64,000 bases of DNA from [Empedobacter] haloabium (lineage in GTDB: Bacteria; Pseudomonadota; Gammaproteobacteria; Burkholderiales; Burkholderiaceae_D): the NCBI GenBank assembly GCA_008011715.2, contig CP136508.1, forward strand, positions 3,534,001-3,598,000, written 5' to 3'. Shown here piece after piece: positions 17,308-25,733 of this stretch (positions are counted from its first letter, which is position 1; each line of letters starts with the position of its first letter). The position numbers and the translations under genes are program-made. The notes beneath the pieces are model-generated. The model was not told the origin of the DNA. It saw only the letters and a list, made by a program, of their open reading frames with translations, and ran no database searches.

Positions 17308-18054
17308 ATGCCCCTCATCGCCGCCGCCCTCGCCGCCACGCTGTCCGTCAGCGCCACCTGTTCCTGGAACCGGCCTGGCGTCGACCCCTACCGCGGCGAT
17401 GCCGCCACCGCGCTGGCGCACTATCCGGACATCCCGGCGGCCCAGCGCGAGGTGTTGCTGGACAAGATGAGCAAGGGGCGGCCGGACGACAGGGTGGCGA
17501 TCCGGCGCGATGCCATCATCGGCGACGCCGACTACGATCCTGCCATCCGCGACATGCACTTCGGCAAGACCAAGATGTGCGGCAGCGTGGACCGCAGCAA
17601 ATGGACAGCGTCGCGCAGCGAGCCCGGCGCGGTCTATTGCGCCGACCAGCACTGCATCCTGGTACCGAAAATCTGCGGCAATGTCAGCCGCATCACGCGC
17701 CGATCCCAACCGGCCACCACGCCACCCGACCAGCCGGATCAGCCGCTGACCGTGGCCGAGGCAGTCCCGGTAGAGCCCTGGAACCCGGAACGGCACCCGC
17801 TCGACTGGCTGACCGGTACGGAACTGGGGCTGTCCGACGGCCCCGGCCACGAAGGCGGCGACGGTGACGGGGAAGGCGATGGCAGCGGTGAACCGTACCT
17901 GACGGCCGACGCCGGCAATCCGGCGCTGTGGGGCTGGGACGAAGACCAACCGGTGCAGGCCGTGCCGGAGGCGTCCACCTGGGCAATGCTCGTTGCGGGG
18001 GTTGGCATCGTAGCCGGCTGGGGCAGGCGGGCGCGGCGCAAGGCCGCCGCCTGA
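17308..18054 (+). CDS. PEP-CTERM anchored protein, MHFG-motif type
   Basis: A 248-residue secreted protein. It starts with a signal peptide (MPLIAAALAATLSVSATCSW). It contains RDMHFGKTKMCGSVDRSKW at about residue 80, the motif I associate with a named MHFG group of PEP-CTERM proteins. The middle is Pro-rich, then acidic and Gly/Asp-rich. It ends in a PEP-CTERM sorting signal: VPEASTWAMLVAGVGIVAGW, then an Arg-rich tail. The proline after PE is replaced by Ala. Such proteins are processed by exosortase (EpsH/XrtA), whose gene is not in this window. AGGA supports the ATG at 17308 over a GTG at 17284. A terminator follows. Confidence 0.85.
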   Translation: MPLIAAALAATLSVSATCSWNRPGVDPYRGDAATALAHYPDIPAAQREVLLDKMSKGRPDDRVAIRRDAIIGDADYDPAIRDMHFGKTKMCGSVDRSKWTASRSEPGAVYCADQHCILVPKICGNVSRITRRSQPATTPPDQPDQPLTVAEAVPVEPWNPERHPLDWLTGTELGLSDGPGHEGGDGDGEGDGSGEPYLTADAGNPALWGWDEDQPVQAVPEASTWAMLVAGVGIVAGWGRRARRKAAA

Positions 18055-18067
18055 CGCCCCTTCACTT

Positions 18068-18095
18068 GCGCCGGCCTGTCCGGCGCGTTGTTTTT
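18068..18095 (+). terminator. rho-independent terminator after the PEP-CTERM gene
   Basis: GCGCCGG-CCTGT-CCGGCGC stem followed by GTTGTTTTT, 14 bases after the stop codon. Confidence 0.85.
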
Positions 18096-18162
18096 CCATC
18101 CGTCGCGCTAATATTGCCCTCTATCAACATCGGCCGCCCCGGCCGGAAGGGTGTGCCTCGTT

Positions 18163-18168
18163 TATAAT
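18163..18168 (+). promoter_or_regulatory. candidate -10 box for map-glnD
   Basis: Perfect TATAAT about 40 bases before the map start codon. No good -35 hexamer stands 16-18 bases upstream, so an activator or an unusual -35 would be needed. Confidence 0.4.
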
Positions 18169-18207
18169 CTCCCCTTGCACGCCCTTACCGAATACGATCC
18201 AAACAAT

Positions 18208-19026
18208 ATGGCCATTTCCATCAAGACCCCTGAAGACATCGAAGGCATGCGCATCGCCGGCCGCCTGGGTTCCGAAGTCCTCGACTACATCACGCCGTTC
18301 GTCAAGCCTGGCGTGACCACCGGCGAGCTCGATCGCCTGTGCCACGAATACATGACCAACGTGCAGGGCACGGTGCCGGCGCCGCTGAACTACTGCCCGC
18401 CCGGCTACACCCCCTACCCGAAGGCGATCTGCACCTCCGTCAACGACGTGATCTGCCACGGCATCCCGGGCGACAAGGTGCTCAAGAACGGCGACGTGGT
18501 CAACCTGGACATCACCATCATCACCAAGGACGGCTACCACGGCGACAACAGCCGCATGTTCTACATCGGTGAGCCGTCGATCCTGGCCAAGCGCCTGACG
18601 GAAGTGACGTACGAATGCATGTGGCTGGGCATCGCCCAGGTGCGCCCGGGCGGCCACTTCGGCGACATCGGCTTCGCCATCCAGCAGCACGCGGAAAAGG
18701 CCGGCTACAGCGTGGTGCGCGAGTTCTGCGGCCACGGCATCGGCAAGGTGTTCCACGAGGAGCCGCAGGTACTCCATTACGGCAAGCCCGGCACCGGCGA
18801 GGAGCTGAAGCCCGGCATGGTCTTCACGATCGAGCCGATGATCAACGCGGGCCGCCGCGAGATCCGCGAAATGAACGACGGCTGGACCATCAAGACCAAG
18901 GACCGCAGCCTGTCGGCGCAGTGGGAGCACATGGTGCTGGTGACGGAAACCGGCTACGAGGTGCTGACCCTGTCGGCCGGCTCGCCGCCGCCACCTGCCT
19001 TCATCACCGCCGCCAAGGCCGCCTGA
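18208..19026 (+). CDS. map: type I methionine aminopeptidase
   Basis: Map removes the initiator methionine from nascent proteins after deformylation. The 272-residue protein starts MAISIKTPEDIEGMRIAGRL and has the metal ligands of the pita-bread fold: NLDITIITKDGYHGDNS (two Asp), GHGIGKVFHEEP (His), FTIEPMIN (Glu) and QWEHMVLVTE (Glu). The ATG at 18208 is the family start; the frame continues upstream without support. In many bacteria map lies beside rpsB; here about 7 kb of other genes, including the deaminase islet, stands between them. Confidence 0.96.
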   Translation: MAISIKTPEDIEGMRIAGRLGSEVLDYITPFVKPGVTTGELDRLCHEYMTNVQGTVPAPLNYCPPGYTPYPKAICTSVNDVICHGIPGDKVLKNGDVVNLDITIITKDGYHGDNSRMFYIGEPSILAKRLTEVTYECMWLGIAQVRPGGHFGDIGFAIQQHAEKAGYSVVREFCGHGIGKVFHEEPQVLHYGKPGTGEELKPGMVFTIEPMINAGRREIREMNDGWTIKTKDRSLSAQWEHMVLVTETGYEVLTLSAGSPPPPAFITAAKAA

Positions 19027-19034
19027 CCGCCACC

Positions 19035-21632
19035 ATGAACACGATGATCGCCGCGTGCGGCCAGCCGCGCGACCAGCTGCGCAACCAGCTCAAGGGCCGG
19101 CTGAAGTCGGACCGGCAGCTCGTCATCGCGACATTCCACCAGGACGGCAAGCCGGAAAAGCTGCTGCGCGGCCTGCGCCAGAGCGTCGATGCGGTGCTCG
19201 AACAGGCTTGGCAGGCATCCGGCCTGCCGCCCGAGACGGCGCTGGTGGGCGTGGGCGGGTACGGGCGCGGCGAGCTGTTCCCCCATTCCGACGTCGACGT
19301 GCTGATCCTGCTGCACCAGGCACCAAGCGAGGAAACCCGCCACAAGCTGGAGGAATTCGTCCAGCTGCTGTGGGACCTGGGCCTGGAGATCGGCAGCAGC
19401 ATCCGCACCATCGACGAATGCCTGGTCGAGTCGAAGGCCGACATCACGGTGCAAACCAGCCTGCTGGAAGCGCGCTGCGTGGCCGGCAACCGCCAGCTGT
19501 TCGAGCAGCTGCAGCAGGCCTACGACGCGGCGATGGACCCGCAGGCCTTCTTCCACGCGAAGACGTCGGAAATGCGCCAGCGCCACGCCAAGTACGAGGA
19601 CACGGCGTTCTCGCTCGAACCGAATTGCAAGGAAAGCCCGGGCGGGCTGCGCGACCTGCAGGTGATCCTGTGGGTGGCCAAGGCCGCCGGCCTGGCCAGC
19701 TCCTGGCGCACCCTGGCCACGCGCGGCCTGATCACGCAGACCGAGGCGCGCCAGCTGATGGAGAAGGAGCGCGCCTTCAAGGACATCCGCGTGCGCCTGC
19801 ACCTGCACGCGGGCCGGCGCGAGGACCGCCTGGTGTTCGACGTGCAGACGGCCGTGGCGGAGAGCCTGGGCCTGCAGACCACCGGCAGCGGCATCCACAT
19901 GCGCCGCGCCAGCGAATACCTGATGCAGCGCTACTACTGGGCCGCCAAGACCGTCACGCAGCTCAATACGATCCTGCTGCAGAACATCGAGGCGATGCTG
20001 TTCCCGCAGGGCGGCGAGCCGCAGCCGATCAACGCCCGCTTCAACGAGGTCAATGGCTTCATCGACATCAGCAGCGACGACGTGTTCGAGCAGACGCCGT
20101 CGGCGATGCTGGAGATTTTTGTCCTGATGACGGAGCGCCCCGCGCTGAAGGGCATCACGGCGCGCGCCACGCGTGCGCTGTGGCACGAGCGCTTCAAGAT
20201 CGACGGGCGCTTCCGCGCCGACCCCGTCAACCGCGCCTACTTCCTGCGCATCCTGCAGGCGCCGGTCGGCATCATCCACGCGCTGCGCCGCATGAACGAC
20301 CTGTCGATCCTGGGCCGCTACCTGCCGAACTTCCGCAAGATCGTCGGCCAGATGCAGCACGACCTGTTCCACGTCTACACGGTGGACCAGCACATCCTGA
20401 TGGTGGTGCGGAACATGCGCCGCTTCACGATGACGGAGCACGCGCACGAATACCCGTTCTGCAGCCAGCTGATGGCGAACTACCCGCAGCACTGGCTGCT
20501 GTACGTGGCCGCGCTGTTCCACGACATCGCCAAGGGCCGCGGCGGCGACCACTCCAAGCTGGGCGTGGCCGACGTGATGCAGTTCTGCCAGGACCACGGC
20601 ATGAGCGCGGACGAGACCGAGCTGGTCGCCTTCCTGGTCGAGCAGCACCTGTTGATGTCGACGGTGGCGCAGAAGCAGGACCTGTCCGACCCGGACGTGA
20701 TCGCGGCCTTTGCCAGAACCGTCAAGGACGAGCGCCACCTGACCGGCTTGTACCTCTTGACGGTGGCCGACATCCGCGGCACCAGCCCGAAGGTGTGGAA
20801 CGCCTGGAAGGCCAAGCTGCTGGAAGACCTGTACAAGATGACCTTGCGCGTGCTGGGCGGTGAGCCGCCCTCGGCCGACCGCGAGCTGAAGAACCGCCAG
20901 CAGGAGGCGCTGGCCACGCTGCGCCTGTACGGCCTGCCGCCGGATGCGCACGAGCCGCTGTGGCAGCAGCTGGACATGGCCTACTTCCTGCGCCACGACT
21001 CGTCCGACATCGCCTGGCAGACGCGCGCGCTGTACGACCGCCTGAACAGCGACAAGCCGGTGGTGAAATGCCGCCTGGCGCCGATCGGCGAAGGCCTGCA
21101 GATCGCCGTCTACGTGCGCGACCAGCCCGACCTGTTCGCCCGCATCTGCGGCTACTTCGACCGCAAGAACTTCTCGATCCTGGATGCCAAGATCCACACG
21201 ACCAAGCACGGCTACGCGCTCGACACGTTCCTGGTCACCGAGCAGAGCTTCGCCAAGAGCTACCGCGACATCATCAGCCTGATCGAGCACGAACTGTGCG
21301 ACCTGCTCATCACGGCGGCGCCGCTGCAGCCGCCCACGCGCGGCCGGCTGTCGCGCCTGTCGCGCACCTTCCCGATCCAGCCGACCGTGGACCTGCGGCC
21401 GGACGAACGGGGCCAATACTACCTGCTGTCGGTGGCGGCGAACGACCGCACCGGCCTGCTGTACTCCATCGCCAACGTGCTGACCAGGTACAAGGTCAAC
21501 CTGCACACGGCCAAGATCATGACGCTGGGCGAGCGTGTCGAGGATGTGTTCATCGTCGACGGCGCGGCGCTGGCTAACACGCGCACCCAGCTGCAACTCG
21601 AAACCGATTTACTGGAAGCTTTGAAAGTCTGA
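19035..21632 (+). CDS. glnD: bifunctional [protein-PII] uridylyltransferase / uridylyl-removing enzyme
   Basis: GlnD uridylylates PII proteins when glutamine is low and removes UMP when it is high, the primary nitrogen sensor. The 865-residue protein shows its four domains in order: nucleotidyltransferase (VGVGGYGRGELFPHSDVDVL, with Asp86 and Asp88), a helical linker, an HD domain for the uridylyl-removing activity (ALFHDIAKGRGGDHSKLG, His496-Asp497), and two C-terminal ACT domains that bind glutamine (from IAVYVRDQPDLFARICG and from LLSVAANDRTGLLYSIANVL). The start is eight bases after the map stop. Confidence 0.97.
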   Translation: MNTMIAACGQPRDQLRNQLKGRLKSDRQLVIATFHQDGKPEKLLRGLRQSVDAVLEQAWQASGLPPETALVGVGGYGRGELFPHSDVDVLILLHQAPSEETRHKLEEFVQLLWDLGLEIGSSIRTIDECLVESKADITVQTSLLEARCVAGNRQLFEQLQQAYDAAMDPQAFFHAKTSEMRQRHAKYEDTAFSLEPNCKESPGGLRDLQVILWVAKAAGLASSWRTLATRGLITQTEARQLMEKERAFKDIRVRLHLHAGRREDRLVFDVQTAVAESLGLQTTGSGIHMRRASEYLMQRYYWAAKTVTQLNTILLQNIEAMLFPQGGEPQPINARFNEVNGFIDISSDDVFEQTPSAMLEIFVLMTERPALKGITARATRALWHERFKIDGRFRADPVNRAYFLRILQAPVGIIHALRRMNDLSILGRYLPNFRKIVGQMQHDLFHVYTVDQHILMVVRNMRRFTMTEHAHEYPFCSQLMANYPQHWLLYVAALFHDIAKGRGGDHSKLGVADVMQFCQDHGMSADETELVAFLVEQHLLMSTVAQKQDLSDPDVIAAFARTVKDERHLTGLYLLTVADIRGTSPKVWNAWKAKLLEDLYKMTLRVLGGEPPSADRELKNRQQEALATLRLYGLPPDAHEPLWQQLDMAYFLRHDSSDIAWQTRALYDRLNSDKPVVKCRLAPIGEGLQIAVYVRDQPDLFARICGYFDRKNFSILDAKIHTTKHGYALDTFLVTEQSFAKSYRDIISLIEHELCDLLITAAPLQPPTRGRLSRLSRTFPIQPTVDLRPDERGQYYLLSVAANDRTGLLYSIANVLTRYKVNLHTAKIMTLGERVEDVFIVDGAALANTRTQLQLETDLLEALKV

Positions 21633-22381
21633 TGTCTGAAGAATTACTACGCCTGTCCAAGCGCATGTCCGAACTGGGCCTGTGCTCCCGCCGCGAGGCC
21701 GACGAATGGATCGCCAAGGGCTGGGTGCGGGTCGACGGCAAGGTCGTGTCCGAGCTGGGCACCAAGGTCTACCCGAGCCAGAAGGTGACGGTGGAGCGCC
21801 AGGCCGCCGCCGAGCAGTCCAAGCGCGTGACGATCCTGATCAACAAGCCGATGGGCTACGTGTCGGGCCAGGCGGAGGACGGCTACACGCCGGCCGTCGC
21901 CCTGATCAAGCCGGAAAACCGCTGGGCCGACGATCCGTCGCCGGAGCAGTTCCACCCGACCCAGCTGCGCAGCCTGGTGCCGGCGGGGCGGCTGGACATC
22001 GATTCGGTGGGCCTTTTGGTATTGACGCAGGATGGCCGCATCGCGAAACACCTGATCGGGCACGACACGGAGATCGACAAGGAGTACCTTGTACGAGTGC
22101 AGTACACCAAGCCGGGCAAGCTGCCGGACGCCGACCTGAAAAAGCTGAATCATGGCTTGTGGATGGACGGCAAGCCGCTGCTGCCGGCAAAGGTACGCTG
22201 GCAGAACGACGACCAGCTCAGTTTCACGCTGCGCGAGGGGAAGAAGCGCCAGATCCGGCGCATGTGCGAGATGGTGGGCCTGAAAGTGGTCGGCCTGAAG
22301 CGCGTGCGCATCGGCAAGGTCAAGCTGGGCGACCTGCCGACGGGCCAGTGGCGTTATCTTTCTCCCGAAGAAAGATTCTAG
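21632..22381 (+). CDS. rluF: 23S rRNA pseudouridine synthase, RluF/RsuA family
   Basis: A 249-residue RsuA-family enzyme: an N-terminal S4 RNA-binding domain (LSKRMSELGLCSRREADEWI) and a catalytic domain with PAGRLDIDSVGLLVLT, whose Asp122 is the nucleophile. The C-terminal EGKKRQIRRMCEMVGLKV is the second family block. RluF modifies U2604 of E. coli 23S rRNA; RluB or RluE relatives cannot be fully excluded without alignment. The ATG overlaps the glnD stop by one base, so the two are translationally coupled. Confidence 0.82.
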   Translation: MSEELLRLSKRMSELGLCSRREADEWIAKGWVRVDGKVVSELGTKVYPSQKVTVERQAAAEQSKRVTILINKPMGYVSGQAEDGYTPAVALIKPENRWADDPSPEQFHPTQLRSLVPAGRLDIDSVGLLVLTQDGRIAKHLIGHDTEIDKEYLVRVQYTKPGKLPDADLKKLNHGLWMDGKPLLPAKVRWQNDDQLSFTLREGKKRQIRRMCEMVGLKVVGLKRVRIGKVKLGDLPTGQWRYLSPEERF

Positions 22382-22593
22382 TCCATAAAACAACAAAGTT
22401 GCTGCGGTTTAAAGCTTTACTGATATCCTTCTACGTGTAAATACGCATGAAAGCACCATCCAAACAACGGCGCGAGCGGGCCACGTGGCTCAATACGATG
22501 GCCGTCCGCACGTTCAGCGCGAAGCGCCGTCCAAAGTGGACCGCCGCGCAGGTATTCCGCGGTGCTTTCCGGCGCAACAGCCCAGGGGACGCA

Positions 22594-23400
22594 ATGAGCA
22601 ACCTATCCGTAGCCAGCCACCAGGCCGCCTTGCTAGACGCAACGGCGCCGTGCCAGCCGAATCCACACCGCAAAGGACCGCCGCGGCCGGCCGATGCGCT
22701 CGAACGCATCGCCATCACGGCGCCGTCGCACGAGATCACCGATATCGACCAGATCGGCGACTCGCTGCAGGTGCTGGCCGAACGGGGCGACGCCGTGTCG
22801 ATCTACCCGGCCGGGGAAAGCACGCCGATCCTGGCGCGCATCCTGTGGGTGCATCCGGAACAGCCGCATTTCATGCTGGAGCTGAACGAGGGCGGCGTGC
22901 TGCCGATGGGCCGCTGCACCTTCGTGGCCATGCTGCAGTCGGCCCGCTTCCAGTTCGAGCTGTCGGCCGACTGGCAGGCCGAGCCCGGCCATCCGACCTA
23001 TGTGCCGGCCGTGTTCCCCGAGCGTGCGCTGGTGCTGAACCGGCGCTCGACGATGCGGCTGGAAACGCCGCTGGCCAGCACGTTCAACGCCTCGTTCGTC
23101 CTGTTCGGCAATCCCTACGAATTGCAGTTGTACGACGTATCCGCCGGCGGCGTGGGCATGCGCTGCGCGCCGCGCGACGCCGCCGGCCTGCACATCGGCC
23201 GCAAGCTGCAGCGCGTGCGCCTGGAGCTGGGGCCCGACACCGTCGTCATCTGCGACCTGGAAATCCGCCTGGCGCGCCGTTTCCGCTCCTTCCTGCTGGG
23301 CGAACAGCTGCAGATCGGCTGCCAGTTCGTCAACCTGTCGCCGCAGATGCAGCAGGAAGTCGAGCGCGTGCTGGCGCGCATGAGCGCCAACCGCCGCTGA
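22594..23400 (+). CDS. YcgR-type PilZ-domain c-di-GMP receptor
   Basis: A 268-residue protein with an N-terminal YcgR-like domain (about 47-140) followed by a PilZ domain. The c-di-GMP-binding residues are present: R151-S-T-M-R155 (RxxxR) and D181-V-S-A-G-G186 (D/NxSxxG). YcgR acts as a flagellar brake when c-di-GMP is high; no flagellar gene is nearby, so the target here is open. AGGGGA precedes the ATG at 22594; the frame is open upstream to 22447, but those residues are Arg-rich and unlike the family. The 212-base gap before it holds no recognisable gene. Confidence 0.83.
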   Translation: MSNLSVASHQAALLDATAPCQPNPHRKGPPRPADALERIAITAPSHEITDIDQIGDSLQVLAERGDAVSIYPAGESTPILARILWVHPEQPHFMLELNEGGVLPMGRCTFVAMLQSARFQFELSADWQAEPGHPTYVPAVFPERALVLNRRSTMRLETPLASTFNASFVLFGNPYELQLYDVSAGGVGMRCAPRDAAGLHIGRKLQRVRLELGPDTVVICDLEIRLARRFRSFLLGEQLQIGCQFVNLSPQMQQEVERVLARMSANRR

Positions 23401-23410
23401 GCGCTCCCCC

Positions 23411-23506
23411 GGGGTCAGTCCCCATAGGGGACTGACCCCGAAGTTTGCCTCCCCTTGCGCGCAGTATGATCAACTTCGGGGTCAGTCCCTTGCAGGGACA
23501 GACCCC
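23411..23506. repeat. REP/BIME-like pair of GGGGTCAGTCCC hairpins
   Basis: Two hairpins: 23411-23439 with a perfect GGGGTCAGTCCCC / GGGGACTGACCCC stem, and 23478-23506 with GGGGTCAGTCCC / GGGACAGACCCC, one internal mismatch. Between them the flanks CGAAGTTTG and CAACTTCG are also inverted. Similar units occur at 30344-30445 and 58869-58955. The element sits between convergent PilZ and sensor kinase genes and may serve as terminator for both. Confidence 0.8.
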
Positions 23507-23522
23507 AAGGTACTCGTTCGGT

Positions 23523-24920
23523 CTAAGCCAGCGGCAAGGACACGGTAACCAGCAAGCCACCGTCTTCGGCATCCCCCAGCGCGATCGACCCGCCATGCTG
23601 CGCGACCACCGCATGGGCGATCGCCAGTCCCAGCCCGCTGCCGCTGTGCGCCTGGTCGGGCGCGCGGAAGAAGCGGTCGAACACGCGCTCGCGCCACGCC
23701 GCCGGGATGCCCGGTCCGGCGTCCGCCACCGTCAGCCGCGCCATGCCCTGCTCCGCCGTCAATCTTACCGCCACGGTGGCACCTGCGGGACTGTACTTGA
23801 TCGCATTGTCGAGCAGATTGTCCAGCAGGGAGGTCAGCCCTTCGCGCCGGCCGCGGATGCGCACCGCCTGGGCCGCCGCCAGGTCCAGGTCCACGCCGCC
23901 GGCATCGGCCAGGCAGGACAGCGCCGCCATGCGCTCCTGCAGCAGTTCGTCCAGCTCCAGCGCCGCCATCTCGTCGCGCGTCGCGTCGCCGCCCGTCGCC
24001 TCGCTGCGCATCAGGTTCAGCAACTGGCCGACCAGCCGCGCCGCGCGCGCGCTGGCGCTGACAATCCCCGCCAGCAGCTGGCGCTGGCCCGGATCGTCGG
24101 CATGCGTCCGCAGCGCCTCGACGTTGATGCGCAGCGCGGCCAGCGGCGTGCGCAGCTCGTGCGCCGCATCGGCGATGAAGGCGCGCTCGCGCCGGCTCGC
24201 CTCGTCGACGCGGCGCATCAGCGCGTCGATGCTGTCGACCATCGCACGCAGCTCGCGGTGGCGCGGCCGGAACGTCAGCGGCGCCAGGTCCTGCGGCCCG
24301 CGCGAGGCCACTTCCTGTGCCACCTTGTTCCAGGGCCGCAGCGCCAGGCGGATCGACAGCCAGGCCGGCAGGATCAGGAACGGAATGCTGACGAGGATGG
24401 GCATCAGGTAGAAGCCGCGCGAATTGACCGTCAGTGCCACGTTCATCCAGTCGCCGGGGGCGATGAACATCATGCTGATCGTCCCGTCGGGCGACTGGCG
24501 CGTGCGCGCGCGCCAGCGCACGCCGTCCACCACGACCGCCTCGACCACGTCCAGCCGGGTATTGCGCACGCCGCGCGGCGCCGTCGGCGAGCGATAGATC
24601 TCCTGGCCCGCGCGGGTCAGCACGATGGCCGGCACGATGCGCGAATCTTCCGCCCCCGAATCCTCGCTGATCGCCCGGTCGATCGCGGCCAGCGCGACCG
24701 CGCGGCGCTCGGGCCGGTCGTCCATGTTCTGCGCGACCGTCAGCACGGCATCGAACACGCCGTTCTCCTTCAGCATCGAATGCTCGTTGACGCCTTCGAA
24801 GATGATCAGCGCGGCGCTGACCAGCCACAGCAGCGCCAGCAGCACCATCTGCGCCAGCAGCAGCCGGCGCGTCAGGCTGGGCTGCAGCAGTGCGCGCAGC
24901 CAGGCGAACACGCGCCTCAT
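23523..24920 (-). CDS. two-component sensor histidine kinase
   Basis: A 465-residue inner-membrane kinase. Helices at about 20-41 and 171-193 bracket a periplasmic sensor part of about 130 residues. Next come a HAMP-like linker, a HisKA domain with phospho-acceptor His254 in DAAHELRTPLAALR, and a HATPase domain with the N box (LLDNLLDNAIKYSP), G1 (VADAGPGIP) and G2 (SGSGLGLAI). It resembles QseC/PmrB-type kinases. The ATG overlaps the regulator stop in an ATGA, which decides the start; the open frame further upstream is out-of-frame regulator sequence. Confidence 0.93.
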   Translation of the reverse strand: MRRVFAWLRALLQPSLTRRLLLAQMVLLALLWLVSAALIIFEGVNEHSMLKENGVFDAVLTVAQNMDDRPERRAVALAAIDRAISEDSGAEDSRIVPAIVLTRAGQEIYRSPTAPRGVRNTRLDVVEAVVVDGVRWRARTRQSPDGTISMMFIAPGDWMNVALTVNSRGFYLMPILVSIPFLILPAWLSIRLALRPWNKVAQEVASRGPQDLAPLTFRPRHRELRAMVDSIDALMRRVDEASRRERAFIADAAHELRTPLAALRINVEALRTHADDPGQRQLLAGIVSASARAARLVGQLLNLMRSEATGGDATRDEMAALELDELLQERMAALSCLADAGGVDLDLAAAQAVRIRGRREGLTSLLDNLLDNAIKYSPAGATVAVRLTAEQGMARLTVADAGPGIPAAWRERVFDRFFRAPDQAHSGSGLGLAIAHAVVAQHGGSIALGDAEDGGLLVTVSLPLA

Positions 24921-25600
24921 GACGCCTGGCCAGCTGATGGACCCACCTGGTCGATCACATAGCCGACGCCGCGCACGGTGCGCACGTAGCCGTCGCCGAT
25001 CTTGCGGCGCAGGTTCGCCATGTGGACGTCCAGCGCATTGCTGGCGTTGGCCTGCGCGCCCGGCAGCGCCTGTTCTTCCAGATGGCGGCGCGTGACGACG
25101 CGGTCGGCCCGCATCATCAGCGTCTTCAACAGCACGAACTCGCTGGCGGTCAGCTCGACGGGACGGCCGCCGACGCTCACGCGCCGCGTCGCCACGTGCA
25201 GGCTGACGCCCCGCAGCTCCAGCGTGCCGCCGTCGAAGCCATAGCTGCGCCGGGCCAGCGCACGCACGCGCGACAGCAGTTCGGCCAGCTCGAACGGTTT
25301 CACCAGGTAGTCGTCGGCACCCGAATCCAGCCCGCGCAACCGGTCCGGCAAGGAGTCGCGCGCACTGAGGATCAGCACCGGCAGCTCGCTGCGCTCGCGC
25401 CGCAGCCGCGTCAGCAAGGTCAGGCCATCGCCGTCCGGCAGGCCCAGATCGAGCAGCACGAGGTCGCACTTGTCGCCTTCCAGCCAGGTGCCGGCGTCAT
25501 TCAGGTGGCGTACCCACACCACGTCCAGGCCCTGGTCGGCCAGCGCGATGCGCACGCCGTTGCCCAGGTCCATATCGTCTTCGATCAGCAGGATTTTCAT
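24917..25600 (-). CDS. OmpR-family response regulator
   Basis: A 227-residue regulator with a receiver domain (Asp8, Asp9, phospho-acceptor Asp51 in LVLLDLGLPDGDG, Lys101 in YLVKPFE) and a C-terminal winged-helix domain (LTASEFVLLKTLMM to YVRTVRGVGYVID). It is partner to the overlapping kinase gene. The start at 25600 gives the normal MKILLIEDD N-terminus; an in-frame ATG at 25654 adds 18 atypical residues and overlaps the presumed operator. The divergent MipA-family gene is its likely target. Confidence 0.93.
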   Translation of the reverse strand: MKILLIEDDMDLGNGVRIALADQGLDVVWVRHLNDAGTWLEGDKCDLVLLDLGLPDGDGLTLLTRLRRERSELPVLILSARDSLPDRLRGLDSGADDYLVKPFELAELLSRVRALARRSYGFDGGTLELRGVSLHVATRRVSVGGRPVELTASEFVLLKTLMMRADRVVTRRHLEEQALPGAQANASNALDVHMANLRRKIGDGYVRTVRGVGYVIDQVGPSAGQAS

Positions 25601-25649
25601 GGGCCGTATTAAACCACCGCCAGATGAACGGCGGGTGAAGATCGCCCGC

Positions 25650-25687
25650 TTCATGCAATCTTCATGTGCGGCTCAGATTGCGTTCAT
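25650..25687. promoter_or_regulatory. phased TTCAT repeats, candidate response-regulator site
   Basis: TTCAT starts at 25650, 25661 and 25683, with the weaker CTCAG at 25672, exactly 11 bases apart, in the divergent gap between the regulator and the MipA-family gene. Direct half-sites on one helix face are how OmpR/PhoB-type winged-helix dimers bind. Confidence 0.55.
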
Positions 25688-25733
25688 CGGGCCCGTCGAT
25701 ACTGCCCGCTCCACAACTGACCGGAATCACGCA

